Of a stretch of 64,000 bases of DNA, positions 1-9,357 are shown piece by piece. Both the position numbers and the translations under genes were made by a program. The DNA is taken from positions 3,534,001 to 3,598,000 of the forward strand of contig NZ_JAHLZY020000001.1 of the NCBI RefSeq assembly GCF_018967865.2, read 5' to 3'. Within the stretch, counting starts at the first letter, position 1. Every line of letters begins with the position of its first letter. Source of the stretch: Hymenobacter siberiensis. GTDB lineage: Bacteria > Bacteroidota > Bacteroidia > Cytophagales > Hymenobacteraceae. A model generated the notes under the pieces. That model was not told the origin of the DNA. It did not search any database and saw only the letters and a program-made list of their open reading frames with translations.

Positions 1-1897
1 TGCGGGCGCCGTAGGTGTGGTCGTTGGGCAGGCGGATGATGCTGAGGTCGGGCAGCTGGTTGGCGGCCACGAGGCGGTCGAAATCCTGCTCCCAGATGCG
101 CTCCCGGTCCACGTCCCGCACGTGCAGGTCGAAGCCGGCGTAGGGTTCGCAAAAGTGGCCTTCGATGGCCGGCACGCTGGCTTTGCCCTTGTACACGAAC
201 TCGCCATAGCTGCGGTAGCTGCGGCCGGCGCGGCGGCAGTAGTCCCACAGGAAACCGTCCTTGGGCTCGGCTACTTCGCCGCGCTTGCCCTCGAAATCAT
301 ACTCGCCGCCCCGGCCGCTGTAGTTGCCGGGCCAGCTTTTTTCCACGAAATCGGTGGCGTAGGCGGCTGTGCTCCAGTTGTGGCCGTCGGCGCTCACTTC
401 GGCATCCACATAGAAATTATCGAGCAGCACAAACTCCCGGGTGAGGGCGTGGTGGTTGGGCGTCACCTTGTCGGGGAAGAGGCAGAGGCTGGCATCGCCG
501 TTACCAGCCGGCAAATCGCCCAGTACTTGGTCATAGGTGCGGTTTTCCTTGATAATGTAGAAGACGTGTTTGATGGGCGAGGCCTCGCCCACGCGGCGGG
601 GCACGGGGCTGCCGGCGGGCACTTCGGGCGCAGCCTCGCGGGCTTTGGTGAAGGGCGTGTTGGCATACACCTGGGCCGAGAACGCGGCCAGGGCTTTTTC
701 GTCGGGCACGGGCAGGCGCGAGAGCGAGCCCAGCAGTAGCCCGCCGATGTAGCCTTTGCCTTTTTCGCCGTCGTCGCGCACCGGGTTGGGGCCGTTGGGG
801 TTGGGTTTGGAAGTGCTGCCTTTGCCGTTGGCAATCAGCAGTTGATTGCCGGCCACGGCCACCGCCGTGGGGTACCAGCCGGTGGGGATGAAGCCGAGCG
901 GCCGACTGGCGCGGGCCTCGCGCACGTCGAACACGGCCAGGCAATTGTTGTCGGCGTTGGCGATAAACAGCTGGCTGTCATCGGCGTTCAGAGCCAGTCC
1001 ATCGGGGGTGCTGCCGGCGGGCGAGGCGGGAAACAGGGCCGTATTCAGCGTTTCGGTGACCTGGCCGAGGCGGGTATCAATGACCGAAACCGAGTTGCTG
1101 TTGGCATTGGCCACGAACAGGCGGCGGCCATCGCGGGTCAGCACCAGGTCGTTGGGGTGGCTTTCGACGGGAATCGAAGCCAGCAGCTGCTGCTTTTCCA
1201 CATCATAAACTGCCACCGCGTGGCCGCCCCAGAGCGTGATGTAAAGCCGGGCGCCATCGGGGCTGAGCAGGGTGCCGTAAGCCTCGGCGGGCAGCCGGAG
1301 GGTGCGCAGGATGCGGCGCGTTTTCAGGTCAAAAGTGTAGAGCGAGTTGTCCTCCCGCGTCACGGCGTAGAGCACGTTGCGGCGGCCATCGACGGCGAGG
1401 CCGGCCACACCGATTTTCTGCTTGGGCCACTTTGCACCCAGCACAAAAGCACTGTCGGGCAGCAGCTTCCGGCCTTCAATCCGGAAGCAGTGAATGCGAT
1501 TGTACTGCCCGCCGGAAGCGTAGAGCGTGCGGCCATCGGGCGCGAAAGCCAGGCCGGCCCAGGCGGCCGGCACCACGCGGGTATCGAGCACCTGGCCGGT
1601 GGCGGCATCGAGGAGCTGCACCGAGTTTTCGCCCCAGCCGGCATTGGTCACGGCGGCCAGGCGGCCGTCGGGGCTGGTTTGCAGGCTCAGGGGGAGGTCG
1701 CCGAGGGGTGTGGTGGTGCCGGCGGGGCTGAGTTTCCAACCGTTGGAAAGTAGCGTTTGGATGGTGCCGGCGATGGGGCCGGGCAGCACGCCGGGCGCTT
1801 CGGGCGCGGCCTGGGTGCTGGGGTTGCCGGAGCAGCCAAGCAGCGCCAGAAGCGGCAATAAAGAAGCGAAAGGGCGGTATTTTTTGAGAGAGGACAT
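1..1897 (-). CDS. YncE-like beta-propeller / phosphoesterase-family lipoprotein (3' end beyond window)
   Basis: The visible 632 residues begin with a signal peptide ending in a lipobox (LLALLGCSG), so a lipid-anchored envelope protein is expected. Next come repeated beta-propeller blades (SPDGRLAAVT, APDGRTLYASGG, TRDGRRLFVANANSNSVSVID). After about residue 450 the phosphoesterase/alkaline-phosphatase-like signature appears: KHVFYIIKENRTYDQVLGDL, then GNGD and DAEVSADGHNWS. This propeller-plus-phosphoesterase arrangement is known in Bacteroidota as bifunctional YncE/alkaline phosphatase family proteins; the substrate is unknown. The reverse-strand frame is open to base 1, so the C-terminal metal-binding part is outside the window. 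The ATG at 1897 is chosen because the signal peptide follows at once and a -7 promoter element lies 40 bases upstream. Confidence 0.85.
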   Translation of the reverse strand, partial: MSSLKKYRPFASLLPLLALLGCSGNPSTQAAPEAPGVLPGPIAGTIQTLLSNGWKLSPAGTTTPLGDLPLSLQTSPDGRLAAVTNAGWGENSVQLLDAATGQVLDTRVVPAAWAGLAFAPDGRTLYASGGQYNRIHCFRIEGRKLLPDSAFVLGAKWPKQKIGVAGLAVDGRRNVLYAVTREDNSLYTFDLKTRRILRTLRLPAEAYGTLLSPDGARLYITLWGGHAVAVYDVEKQQLLASIPVESHPNDLVLTRDGRRLFVANANSNSVSVIDTRLGQVTETLNTALFPASPAGSTPDGLALNADDSQLFIANADNNCLAVFDVREARASRPLGFIPTGWYPTAVAVAGNQLLIANGKGSTSKPNPNGPNPVRDDGEKGKGYIGGLLLGSLSRLPVPDEKALAAFSAQVYANTPFTKAREAAPEVPAGSPVPRRVGEASPIKHVFYIIKENRTYDQVLGDLPAGNGDASLCLFPDKVTPNHHALTREFVLLDNFYVDAEVSADGHNWSTAAYATDFVEKSWPGNYSGRGGEYDFEGKRGEVAEPKDGFLWDYCRRAGRSYRSYGEFVYKGKASVPAIEGHFCEPYAGFDLHVRDVDRERIWEQDFDRLVAANQLPDLSIIRLPNDHTYGAR

Positions 1898-1937
1898 GGC
1901 TCGACCGGGACGGGCATTTTGGCCAGTGCCCGAGCCA

Positions 1938-1945
1938 CAAAGGTA
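1938..1945 (-). promoter_or_regulatory. Bacteroidota -7 promoter element (TACCTTTG)
   Basis: On the reverse strand this reads TACCTTTG, an exact match to TAnnTTTG, 40 bases upstream of the lipoprotein start. No clear TTG is seen about 20 bases upstream. Confidence 0.55.
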
Positions 1946-2123
1946 ACGGGTGGGACCAGCAGTAGCGGTTACGGCAGCATTACGACGGCCATTGGCACCG
2001 GCGGCACCCGATAGAACTTCTCAACCCGAATGGACTAAGCTTCGGCACAAATAGTCTTCGGCATAAAATAGAAACTCCTGAATGCCGTTGTAGCCGCATT
2101 CCTATTCATTCTGGTTTGTTTCT

Positions 2124-2885
2124 ATGCTGCGTCGACTCTCGTGTTGCGTGCTTCTGCTATTGCCCATTTTTCAGCTGCTGGCCCAGTCCTGCACCCCACC
2201 CACCGAGGGACAGCCCGGCACAAATCCGGCCGATTTCTGGCGGCAGCAGCGGCTGTTTCCCCGGGTGCGGGCGGCCGAAGCCACGGCTGACCCGGCCGTG
2301 ACCAGCCGGCTGCGCAGCCACTACCTCGACCCGCGCCGGCTGGAAATCATGTTCCGCATCGTGAAAACCCGCGTGGAGCTGGAAGTGTGGGCGCGCAACC
2401 GAGGCGGCGGGTCGTTCGAACTGCTCCACGCCTACCCGCTGGCGGCCACCTCGGGCACCCTCGGCCCCAAGCGCCAGGCCGGCGACTACCAGGTGCCGGA
2501 GGGCTTCTACGAAATCGACCGCTTCAACCCCAACAGCAATTTCCACCTCTCCCTGGGCCTCAACTACCCCAACGCCGCCGATTTGGCGCTGGGCGAGCCC
2601 AACCCCGGGGGCGACATTTTCATCCACGGCGGCGCGGCCAGCATCGGCTGCATGCCCATTACCGATGCCGGCATCGAGGAAGTGTACCTACTGGCCATCA
2701 CTGCCCGGACGGCGGGGCAGGCGGTGATTCAAGTGCACATTTTCCCGTTTCCAATCACCGAAGTTGAGCTGGACAAACACGCTACCAGCCCGCACCTAGC
2801 CTTCTGGCGGGGGCTGATACCGGGCTACGCTTACTTTGAAAAGCAGCATGAGCCGGCGGAACTGCTGGAGCTGGCCGTGAAGTAG
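2124..2885 (+). CDS. L,D-transpeptidase (YkuD/YafK type)
   Basis: A 253-residue exported protein. Residues 1-22 form a hydrophobic signal peptide; C23 follows but the preceding residues are a poor lipobox. The catalytic signature IHGGAASIGCMPI lies at about 167-179, with H168 and C176 as the expected histidine and nucleophilic cysteine of the YkuD fold. The preceding segment (QVPEGFYEIDRFNPNSNFHLS) is typical of the YafK subgroup. Members cut or form meso-DAP cross-links in peptidoglycan or attach proteins to it in the periplasm; which of these applies cannot be read here. The gene stands alone with 28 bases to the next gene on the same strand, so co-transcription with the GT87-like gene is possible. 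Confidence 0.85.
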   Translation: MLRRLSCCVLLLLPIFQLLAQSCTPPTEGQPGTNPADFWRQQRLFPRVRAAEATADPAVTSRLRSHYLDPRRLEIMFRIVKTRVELEVWARNRGGGSFELLHAYPLAATSGTLGPKRQAGDYQVPEGFYEIDRFNPNSNFHLSLGLNYPNAADLALGEPNPGGDIFIHGGAASIGCMPITDAGIEEVYLLAITARTAGQAVIQVHIFPFPITEVELDKHATSPHLAFWRGLIPGYAYFEKQHEPAELLELAVK

Positions 2886-2913
2886 CGCGGGCTTTAGCTG
2901 CTACCTTGCCGCC

Positions 2914-4263
2914 GTGCCGCGTTTCCTCCTGCTTTTCCTGGCCCTTATTGCCCTGTTCAACGTCAGCCGTGTGCTGCGCGAACCCCGCCCCGATGCGGAC
3001 CGGCCCATGGATTTCCGCACCTGCTACGTGGGCCAGCAAGTGCTGCGCCAGGGCGAAAACCCCTACGATGATGCGGCGCTGAAAGCCGGCTGGCAGCGCA
3101 TTGTTCAGCAAGAGAATATCGTTAGCCGCACCCAGCCGGGACTGCCCAACCTCCCGTTTCTGTACCCACCGTGGGCGGCGGGGCTGTTCGGCGGCACCAT
3201 CGGCCGGCTGCCTTACGCGCTGGCGTGGCAGCTGTGGTACGGGCTGGCCCTGCTGAGCCTGGTGCTGCTGGCCAGGCTGTGGCCCAAGGCGCTGCACACT
3301 AAAAATTCGGATGCGGTGCCGTGGTGGCAGTTTTTGTTGGCCGCCGTGGCGCTGAAAGGCACCGTACCGGCCCTGCTCACCGGCCAGCCCACGTTCGCGG
3401 CGCTGGCGCTGGGCGTGGGCGCGCTGGCGATGGGCAGCAGGGTAAAACGTATTTCTGATGGCAATACAACTTCAGCGAAACCAGAAGCTACTGCTGATGT
3501 TGAAGCCGCAACAAATTCAGCAATTGCGCAAAAAAAGCCGCTCTGGCAGCCAATAGCAGCGGGTATATTGCTGGGCCTAGCCGCGTTCAAAGTCACCTTA
3601 CTCCTGCCCTTTGCCGCGTGGTTTCTCTGGAAAAAGCAGTGGCTGACGCTGGTCGTGGCCGCCGCCGTAGTGGGGCTGCTGAGTGCGGTGGCGTTCTACT
3701 GGGCCGCTTTTCCAGCGGAATTATTGCCCACCTACCAGCACCTGCTAGCGCAGGTGCGCACCCAGTCCTTCGACCCCGCCGACCCCGACTACCCCCTCAC
3801 CCAGGGCCTGACGCTACGCCTTGAGCTGGCCAACGTGCTGGAATGGCTGCGCCCCGGCAGCAGCCCCTGGCACCTGCTGCTGCACGGCGCGCTGTGGCTG
3901 GCGGCCGGCCTGCGGCTGCTGTGGCTCCGGCGGCAGCTGTTGCTGGCCGACTGGCACCTGTTTCTGGTACTGAGCACGCTCACGCTGCTCACCACTTACC
4001 ACCTGTACTACGACGCCATTCTGCTGCTGCCGCTGTTGCTGTTCAGCCGGCACCTGCCGCGCCGGGTGCAGTGGTGGCTGCTGGTATTTATGCTGCCGCT
4101 GCTACTGCCGCTCAATGGAATTGCACTGGCGCTGGGCAACCCGGTGGGGCTGCATGTTCTGTATTTTCTGCCGCCGCTGGGGTTGCTGGGGGTGCTGGGG
4201 CTGCTGCTGGCGCGGCCCCCTCACTTCACCCCAGGCCCCTCTCCCGCGGAGAGGGGAGCCTGA
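2914..4263 (+). CDS. GT87/DUF2029-like polytopic membrane glycosyltransferase
   Basis: A 449-residue protein with about ten hydrophobic segments starting at residue 3. The first periplasmic loop carries D33 in PMDFRTCY and the motif FLYPPWAAG at about 82-90, both characteristic of GT87-type mannosyltransferase-like proteins that use polyprenyl-phosphate sugars. Residues about 175-213 form a hydrophilic, lower-GC loop between membrane segments. The last 15 or so residues (HFTPGPSPAERGA) are encoded by the left arm of an intergenic inverted repeat, so the original C-terminus has probably been replaced or extended. The start is the first methionine in frame, just before the first membrane segment. 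Substrate and acceptor cannot be inferred. Confidence 0.75.
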   Translation: MPRFLLLFLALIALFNVSRVLREPRPDADRPMDFRTCYVGQQVLRQGENPYDDAALKAGWQRIVQQENIVSRTQPGLPNLPFLYPPWAAGLFGGTIGRLPYALAWQLWYGLALLSLVLLARLWPKALHTKNSDAVPWWQFLLAAVALKGTVPALLTGQPTFAALALGVGALAMGSRVKRISDGNTTSAKPEATADVEAATNSAIAQKKPLWQPIAAGILLGLAAFKVTLLLPFAAWFLWKKQWLTLVVAAAVVGLLSAVAFYWAAFPAELLPTYQHLLAQVRTQSFDPADPDYPLTQGLTLRLELANVLEWLRPGSSPWHLLLHGALWLAAGLRLLWLRRQLLLADWHLFLVLSTLTLLTTYHLYYDAILLLPLLLFSRHLPRRVQWWLLVFMLPLLLPLNGIALALGNPVGLHVLYFLPPLGLLGVLGLLLARPPHFTPGPSPAERGA

Positions 4264-4326
4264 CGATTGCAGGCGTCTGTGCCGCCGTGGCTCCCCTCTC
4301 CCCGGGAGAGGGGCCGGGGGTGAGGT
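4218..4326. repeat. Inverted repeat overlapping the 3' end of the GT87-like gene
   Basis: Left arm 4218-4260 and right arm 4289-4326 are near-perfect reverse complements built on GGCCCCTCTCCCGCGGAGAG and its partner, each arm also containing its own small palindrome. Translations of such arms (LTPGPSPAERG) recur as spurious peptides in many high-GC genomes. Confidence 0.8.
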
Positions 4327-4384
4327 TACACCATCCGGCACGGTTTTTTCGTTTACGCCGCATTACCATACGCCTCCATTGCCC

Positions 4385-5485
4385 ATGAAACACTTTTTTC
4401 TTGCCCTGCTCCCGCTGCTGCTCACCATGGCGGCCCGCGCCCAACGCCCTACCGACATCTGGTATTTCGGCCAGCAGGCTGGCCTCACCTTTGCCGAGGG
4501 CAACACGCCCAAGCCCCTGAACGACGGCAAGATGAGCACCTACGAGGGCTGCGCCGTGGCTACTACGGCCAAGGGCGAGCTGCTCTTCTACACCAACGGC
4601 GAAACCGTATGGAACCGCAAGCACCAGCCCATGCCCAACGGCCGCCAGCTGATGGGCAGCGGCAGCAGCACCCAGTCGGCCCTCATCGTGCCCGACCCCG
4701 GCTCGGGCAACATCTTCTATATCTTCACGGTAGCCCCGCAGGGCACGCCCAACGGACTGCGCTACTCCATCGTGGACATGACCCGCGCCGATGGCTTCGG
4801 CGACCTACCCCGCGTGAACCTGCTGCTCATCCAGCCGGTGGCCGAAAAGCTGGCCGCCGTGCGCCACGCCAACGGCCGCGATACCTGGATAGTAGCTCAC
4901 CGCTGGAACTCCAACGCCTTCGTGAGCTACCTCGTCACGGCCGACGGCGTATCGGCCAAGCCGCTGATGAGCAACGTGGGCAGCATGAACGCCGGCCCCG
5001 GCCGCAATGCCATTGGCGCGCTCAAGTTTTCGCCCGATGGCAAGCACCTCGCCGCCGCGCTGTGGAAAGAAACCAACAAATTCGAGGTGTATGATTTTGA
5101 CCGCAGCACCGGCAAGGTGAGCAACCCGCGCGGCTTCGGGCCTTACGCGGAAGCTTACGGGGTGGAGTTTTCACCCGATGGCAAGTTTGTGTATGGCACC
5201 TGCAACGGCGTGGGCGGCGGCGAAACCCAGATTTGGCAGTTCGACTTAGCCAAAAAGCCCGCTCCGCCGGTGCTGGTGGGCAAGTCGGCCAATCGCAAAA
5301 TCGGGGCGCTCCAGCTCGGGCCGGATGGCCGCATCTACGTGGCCCGCGAGGACAACCCCAACCTCGGCGTTATCGAGCAGCCCAACGTGGCCGGCAAGGA
5401 TTGCAAGTACGTGGACGAGGGATTGAAGCTGGGCGGCCGGCGCAGCAAGCTGGGCCTGCCCGCGTTTGTGGTAGTACCGAATTAG
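4385..5485 (+). CDS. Secreted beta-propeller protein of the T9SS-cargo N-terminal type
   Basis: A 366-residue protein with a clear signal peptide (MKHFFLALLPLLLTMAARAQ). The mature N-terminus (DIWYFGQQAGLTFAEG, STYEGCAVATTAKGELLFYT, then SSTQSALIVPDPGSGNIFYI) matches the propeller that opens many large Bacteroidota type 9 secretion cargo proteins. Later blades carry FSPDGKHLAAAL, FSPDGKFVYGTC and LGPDGRIYVARE. Unlike those cargos it ends directly after the propeller (GLPAFVVVPN), with no PKD domains or C-terminal sorting domain, so it is probably periplasmic. An upstream ATG in frame at 4115 is rejected because it lies inside the preceding gene and repeat; 4385 begins the signal peptide. Confidence 0.75.
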   Translation: MKHFFLALLPLLLTMAARAQRPTDIWYFGQQAGLTFAEGNTPKPLNDGKMSTYEGCAVATTAKGELLFYTNGETVWNRKHQPMPNGRQLMGSGSSTQSALIVPDPGSGNIFYIFTVAPQGTPNGLRYSIVDMTRADGFGDLPRVNLLLIQPVAEKLAAVRHANGRDTWIVAHRWNSNAFVSYLVTADGVSAKPLMSNVGSMNAGPGRNAIGALKFSPDGKHLAAALWKETNKFEVYDFDRSTGKVSNPRGFGPYAEAYGVEFSPDGKFVYGTCNGVGGGETQIWQFDLAKKPAPPVLVGKSANRKIGALQLGPDGRIYVAREDNPNLGVIEQPNVAGKDCKYVDEGLKLGGRRSKLGLPAFVVVPN

Positions 5486-5520
5486 GGTAAGAGGGTGTGA
5501 GTCACAGCAGAATTAAGCCC

Positions 5521-5617
5521 GTCATGCAGAACGCAGCGAAGCATCTTTACCGCAATAGTAATTCCATTCGATTGGATTAGTTACACGGTAAAGATGCTTC
5601 GCTGCGCTCTGCATGAC
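5521..5617. repeat. Type-1 intergenic palindromic element (GTCATGC...GAAGCATC)
   Basis: Arms 5521-5552 and 5586-5617 are reverse complements over 32 bases with about one mismatch, around a 33-base AT-rich centre. Related elements recur near 18.0, 19.4, 21.6, 32.5, 46.4, 47.3 and 48.4 kb. It sits between convergent genes and could also act as a bidirectional terminator. Confidence 0.85.
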
Positions 5618-5644
5618 AGACTTGACTCCAGTCTTCTACCCCCC

Positions 5645-7078
5645 CTAATTCGAGCTGCCAATTTTAAAGCGCAATACCCCAAAGGCCACCGAGCTATACG
5701 GCGAGTCTTCGCTGAGCAGGCCCAACACGTCGCGGGTGCTGATGCCGGCTTCCCACACCGGCGAAACCAGCGTGAGGCCCAGCGGCAGGCTCTTGCCGTA
5801 GCCCGCGCCGCTGGTTACGCCGCTGCTCAGCTTCAGCCAGCTCAGGGGTTTGTAGTCGAGGCCCAGGCCTACGAAGGTGGTGGTGAGGTTACCGGCCACC
5901 TTGTTGAGGGGCGCGGTTACGTCGAGGCCGGCTTCGAAGAACTTGTTGAGGCGCACGCCGCCGCCCAGGCGCAGCTTGGCGGGCAGGGCAGCCGTGCGCT
6001 CCTTGGCGGTGGTGTAGGTGAAGAGGTTCTGCTTGTCGGTATCGAACTGCGCGCTAATTTCCTTGAACACGTTGTAGGTCTGCACGCCGGTGGAGGCTGT
6101 TTGCTGGAGCTTCTGGTCGGAGGCTTCGAGCACGTTGGCGGTCCAGGTCATCGAGCCCATATCCGTAACCGAAGCGCCGAAGCGGAATATTTTGCCGATT
6201 TCGGCCGACAAGCCCGCGTCGAATCCATTGCCGTGGCCCACCGGCTTCAGGCCCGAGCCCGATTCGTAGTTGAAGTTGGGATTGCTGGCCAGCGCGCCGT
6301 AATTGATATCAAACACCGGCGAGAACGCCGTGTAGGCCGTCAGGTTGCCGCCGCTCACCCGGATATCGGCAATGCCGATGCCCTGGATGTAGCGGTAGCC
6401 CGCCCCCAGCGCCAGCTTCAGGCCGTTATTGTGGTACACCTGAATGCCGTAGGCCACGTTGAACTCGTTGGTAATGGCCGCCTGAATGCTGGTTCCGTCG
6501 AGCACCGTGGAAATGAGCGGCGCGTTGGCGGCCGTGGGCGTGGGCGCACCGCTGGTGTTGGGCGTGGGGTAATACTGCTTCACCACAGCGGCATTCTGGC
6601 CATTGATGATGATATCGGCGGCGTTGCGGTTGAGGGCCAGGTGGCCGCCAACGCGCTGCCGGCTGCTGAACGCCAGGCCACCCAGGCCGTTGGGCAGCGT
6701 TACGGCCAGGCCGAAGAGGTTGGTATCGAGATTGAAGTTCAGCACGTTGTCGCCGGAGAGCTGATTAACCAGCGTAGCTTTTTCGGCGGGCCCGATGCTC
6801 TGGCTGGCATCGTAGATGATGTGCTTGAAGGTGGTTTTACTCAGCGACTGCGAGCCGATGCCCGCCCCCACTTCGCCAATGGTGAAGGCCACCCGGAAAT
6901 TGATGCTGCGGCCCAGGTTGGCGGGGTTGATGCCGATGGCCTGGTAGTCGCTGGCGAAGGTGTTGATGACGCCGCCCCGGCCCGTGGCCGAGAAGTTGCT
7001 GAGCTCGTTTTGGGCGAAAGCCGTGGCGGGCAGGGCCAGCCCAGCGGCCAGCGATAAGAAGCGGAGAGATGGTTTCAT
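5645..7078 (-). CDS. DUF5723-family outer-membrane beta-barrel protein
   Basis: A 477-residue protein with signal peptide MKPSLRFLSLAAGLALPATAFA. The mature start (SATGRGGVINTFASDYQAIG, then INPANLGR) is the DUF5723 pattern related to PorV/PorQ/FadL-like barrels of Bacteroidota, where DYQAIGINPANLG marks the N-terminal plug. Alternating hydrophobic and glycine-rich strands follow (GGLAFSSRQRVGGHLALNRN, FRFGASVTDMGSMTW), and the end FGVLRFKIGSSN fits a last outer-membrane strand. Function within the family is unknown; transport or surface assembly are possibilities. It is divergent from meaB, with a -7 element 68 bases upstream. A long antisense frame across it is a codon-bias shadow. Confidence 0.75.
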   Translation of the reverse strand: MKPSLRFLSLAAGLALPATAFAQNELSNFSATGRGGVINTFASDYQAIGINPANLGRSINFRVAFTIGEVGAGIGSQSLSKTTFKHIIYDASQSIGPAEKATLVNQLSGDNVLNFNLDTNLFGLAVTLPNGLGGLAFSSRQRVGGHLALNRNAADIIINGQNAAVVKQYYPTPNTSGAPTPTAANAPLISTVLDGTSIQAAITNEFNVAYGIQVYHNNGLKLALGAGYRYIQGIGIADIRVSGGNLTAYTAFSPVFDINYGALASNPNFNYESGSGLKPVGHGNGFDAGLSAEIGKIFRFGASVTDMGSMTWTANVLEASDQKLQQTASTGVQTYNVFKEISAQFDTDKQNLFTYTTAKERTAALPAKLRLGGGVRLNKFFEAGLDVTAPLNKVAGNLTTTFVGLGLDYKPLSWLKLSSGVTSGAGYGKSLPLGLTLVSPVWEAGISTRDVLGLLSEDSPYSSVAFGVLRFKIGSSN

Positions 7079-7089
7079 AGGGCGAGAAT

Positions 7090-7178
7090 GTGCGGTAAGC
7101 TTTAGCTTGCCGTTTAATTGTTGGAAAACGGGCCAACGCCGGCCCCAAAGTTAATCGGCAAGCGGAAGCTTACCGCAC
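7090..7178. repeat. Inverted repeat in the divergent DUF5723/meaB promoter region
   Basis: Arms at 7090-7112 (GTGCGGTAAGCTTTAGCTTG...) and 7156-7178 pair with few mismatches. The right arm runs up to 4 bases from the meaB ATG and the left arm lies in the DUF5723 leader. A related element sits at 50583-50645. Confidence 0.7.
7146..7153 (-). promoter_or_regulatory. -7 promoter element (TAACTTTG) for the DUF5723 gene
   Basis: The reverse strand reads TAACTTTG, an exact TAnnTTTG match between the arms of the inverted repeat. Transcription would start about 60 bases upstream of the DUF5723 ATG. No clear -33 TTG was found. Confidence 0.45.
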
Positions 7179-7181
7179 AAA

Positions 7182-8162
<981 letters not shown>

Positions 8163-8369
8163 GACGGGGCGGGCGCGTGGGGGTGCGGCGGGGCGAGGTT
8201 TGGGCTGACGTGGAATGCAGCGCAGCGCGGGCTGACGGACGGAATTGTTGGCGCGGCCGTCTACATTCGCTTTTCCACTAATACCCAATGGGTTTATCAG
8301 CTGGTGCGCGTCTGCAATGCTCACCAGTGGGGATTTCCAACAATTTTCAAAAACCTTTTTTAGCTACCG

Positions 8370-8594
8370 ATGAAAAAGACTTACCGTTGGGTTGCCGTTT
8401 TTTCACTTATCGGGTGGCTGCTGGGCTCCGGGCCAGTGGCGGCGCAGGTGCTATGGTCGAAACTGGGGAGTTCGCCTGCCCGCCTGGAAACCGGCAAGTT
8501 TATGACAGCCGTAGGTGGGGGATTCGTGATGGTGGGAGATGCGGCCACCCAATCGACCGTTAAAGTGAACGTAATGAGCGTTACCCCGTCTTGA
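8370..8594 (+). pseudogene. Short secreted fragment, probably remnant of a larger repeat-containing surface protein
   Basis: A 74-residue frame with a good signal peptide (MKKTYRWVAVFSLIGWLLGS..AAQ). The rest (LWSKLGSSPARLETGKFMTA, then VGGGFVMVGDAATQST) resembles only the first blade of large secreted propeller or delta-60-repeat-like proteins. It stops at TGA exactly where an A9-G11 homopolymer tract begins. The likeliest reading is a truncated gene whose downstream part is lost; a phase-variable or mis-assembled frame at the tract is the alternative, but no matching continuation is evident in any frame downstream. Similarity is judged by eye only. Confidence 0.45.
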
Positions 8595-8613
8595 AAAAAA
8601 AAGGGGGGGGGGG
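8594..8613. other. A9-G11 homopolymer tract
   Basis: Nine A residues (8594-8602) run straight into eleven G residues (8603-8613). The first A is the last base of the TGA ending the short secreted frame. Such tracts are prone to slippage in replication and to sequencing error. Confidence 0.9.
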
Positions 8614-8707
8614 TAGACCTACTCGGCCCTAGCGCCCCGTGTGCGCTCCCTTTTTGGTGCAAATAGAAAATCTGCCTCTTACATTAGCAAGCAGCAATCT
8701 AAGCTAT

Positions 8708-9025
8708 ATGAACTACCAGCGCACGACCGACCCGCCGAAATTGCCACCAGTAGCTACTGCCCTGCTCGTGCTCGGGGTGTTTCTCAATTTTCTTTTTCCG
8801 CTTCTTCCTCCAACTCGCGCCCTGGTTCGAGTGGGGGGCCGCGCAATGGCTTTTAGCGCCCTTGCCGTCGGCGGATTTTTAATCCTGCGCCACTATTGGG
8901 TATACGACAAGCCCCTGTTCAAACGAAAAATTGTGTTACTCGCGGTGGGTGTGGTCATGAGTATTTGCTTGTATTTCATTATTAATCAGTATACGGGCGC
9001 CCCTACCCAAGCAGTGCATTACTAG
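8708..9025 (+). CDS. Small membrane protein, function unknown
   Basis: A 105-residue protein with three predicted membrane helices: about 15-35 (VATALLVLGVFLNFLFPLLP), 45-61 (AMAFSALAVGGFLILRHYW) and 71-93 (KIVLLAVGVVMSICLYFIIN). The ATG at 8708 is preferred to one 69 bases upstream because the family-like N-terminus MNYQRTTDPPKLPP leads directly into the first helix. No conserved motif is recognised. It is convergent with the DUF5916 gene and separated from it by two inverted repeats. Confidence 0.5.
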   Translation: MNYQRTTDPPKLPPVATALLVLGVFLNFLFPLLPPTRALVRVGGRAMAFSALAVGGFLILRHYWVYDKPLFKRKIVLLAVGVVMSICLYFIINQYTGAPTQAVHY

Positions 9026-9156
9026 CGGCTTCCTCAGGCTGCTGCAAATCTCCGCAAATCGCTCCTTTCAATGAACGGTAGGAACTAGCCCGGCACCTGA
9101 TGGTCAGATGGCCCTTACAGCGCGGGGTGAGTTTAAGAAATTCGTCTACGAATCAA

Positions 9157-9195
9157 CGTTTACGAAATGCACGAAAGGGATGAGTTTCGTAAACG
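9157..9195. repeat. Perfect 11-bp inverted repeat CGTTTACGAAA/TTTCGTAAACG
   Basis: Arms 9157-9167 and 9185-9195 are perfect reverse complements with a 17-base spacer. The half-site resembles the TACGAA core of the BlaI-type operators near 15.05 kb, but spacing differs and no gene starts next to it. Confidence 0.6.
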
Positions 9196-9202
9196 CCCAC
9201 TG

Positions 9203-9337
9203 CTGGCACGCGTCTGCGACGCGCTGCCGACTGGGTTCGAGCCTGTGGCTCGGGTCGTGCTAGCGTCTGGTGGCGTTGGGCAATGCCTGAGCCAGAGGCT
9301 CGAACCCAGTCGGCAGCGCGTCAGAGACGCGCACCAG
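9203..9337. repeat. Long imperfect inverted repeat between convergent genes
   Basis: Arms of about 50 bases (from 9203 and ending at 9337) share GCGCTGCCGACTGGGTTCGA and pair at well over 80 percent by eye. The 332-base gap 9026-9357 holds only this repeat and the 9157-9195 palindrome; no gene is seen. Confidence 0.8.
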
Positions 9338-9357
9338 CTCGTTCCTCCAGCTCGTTC

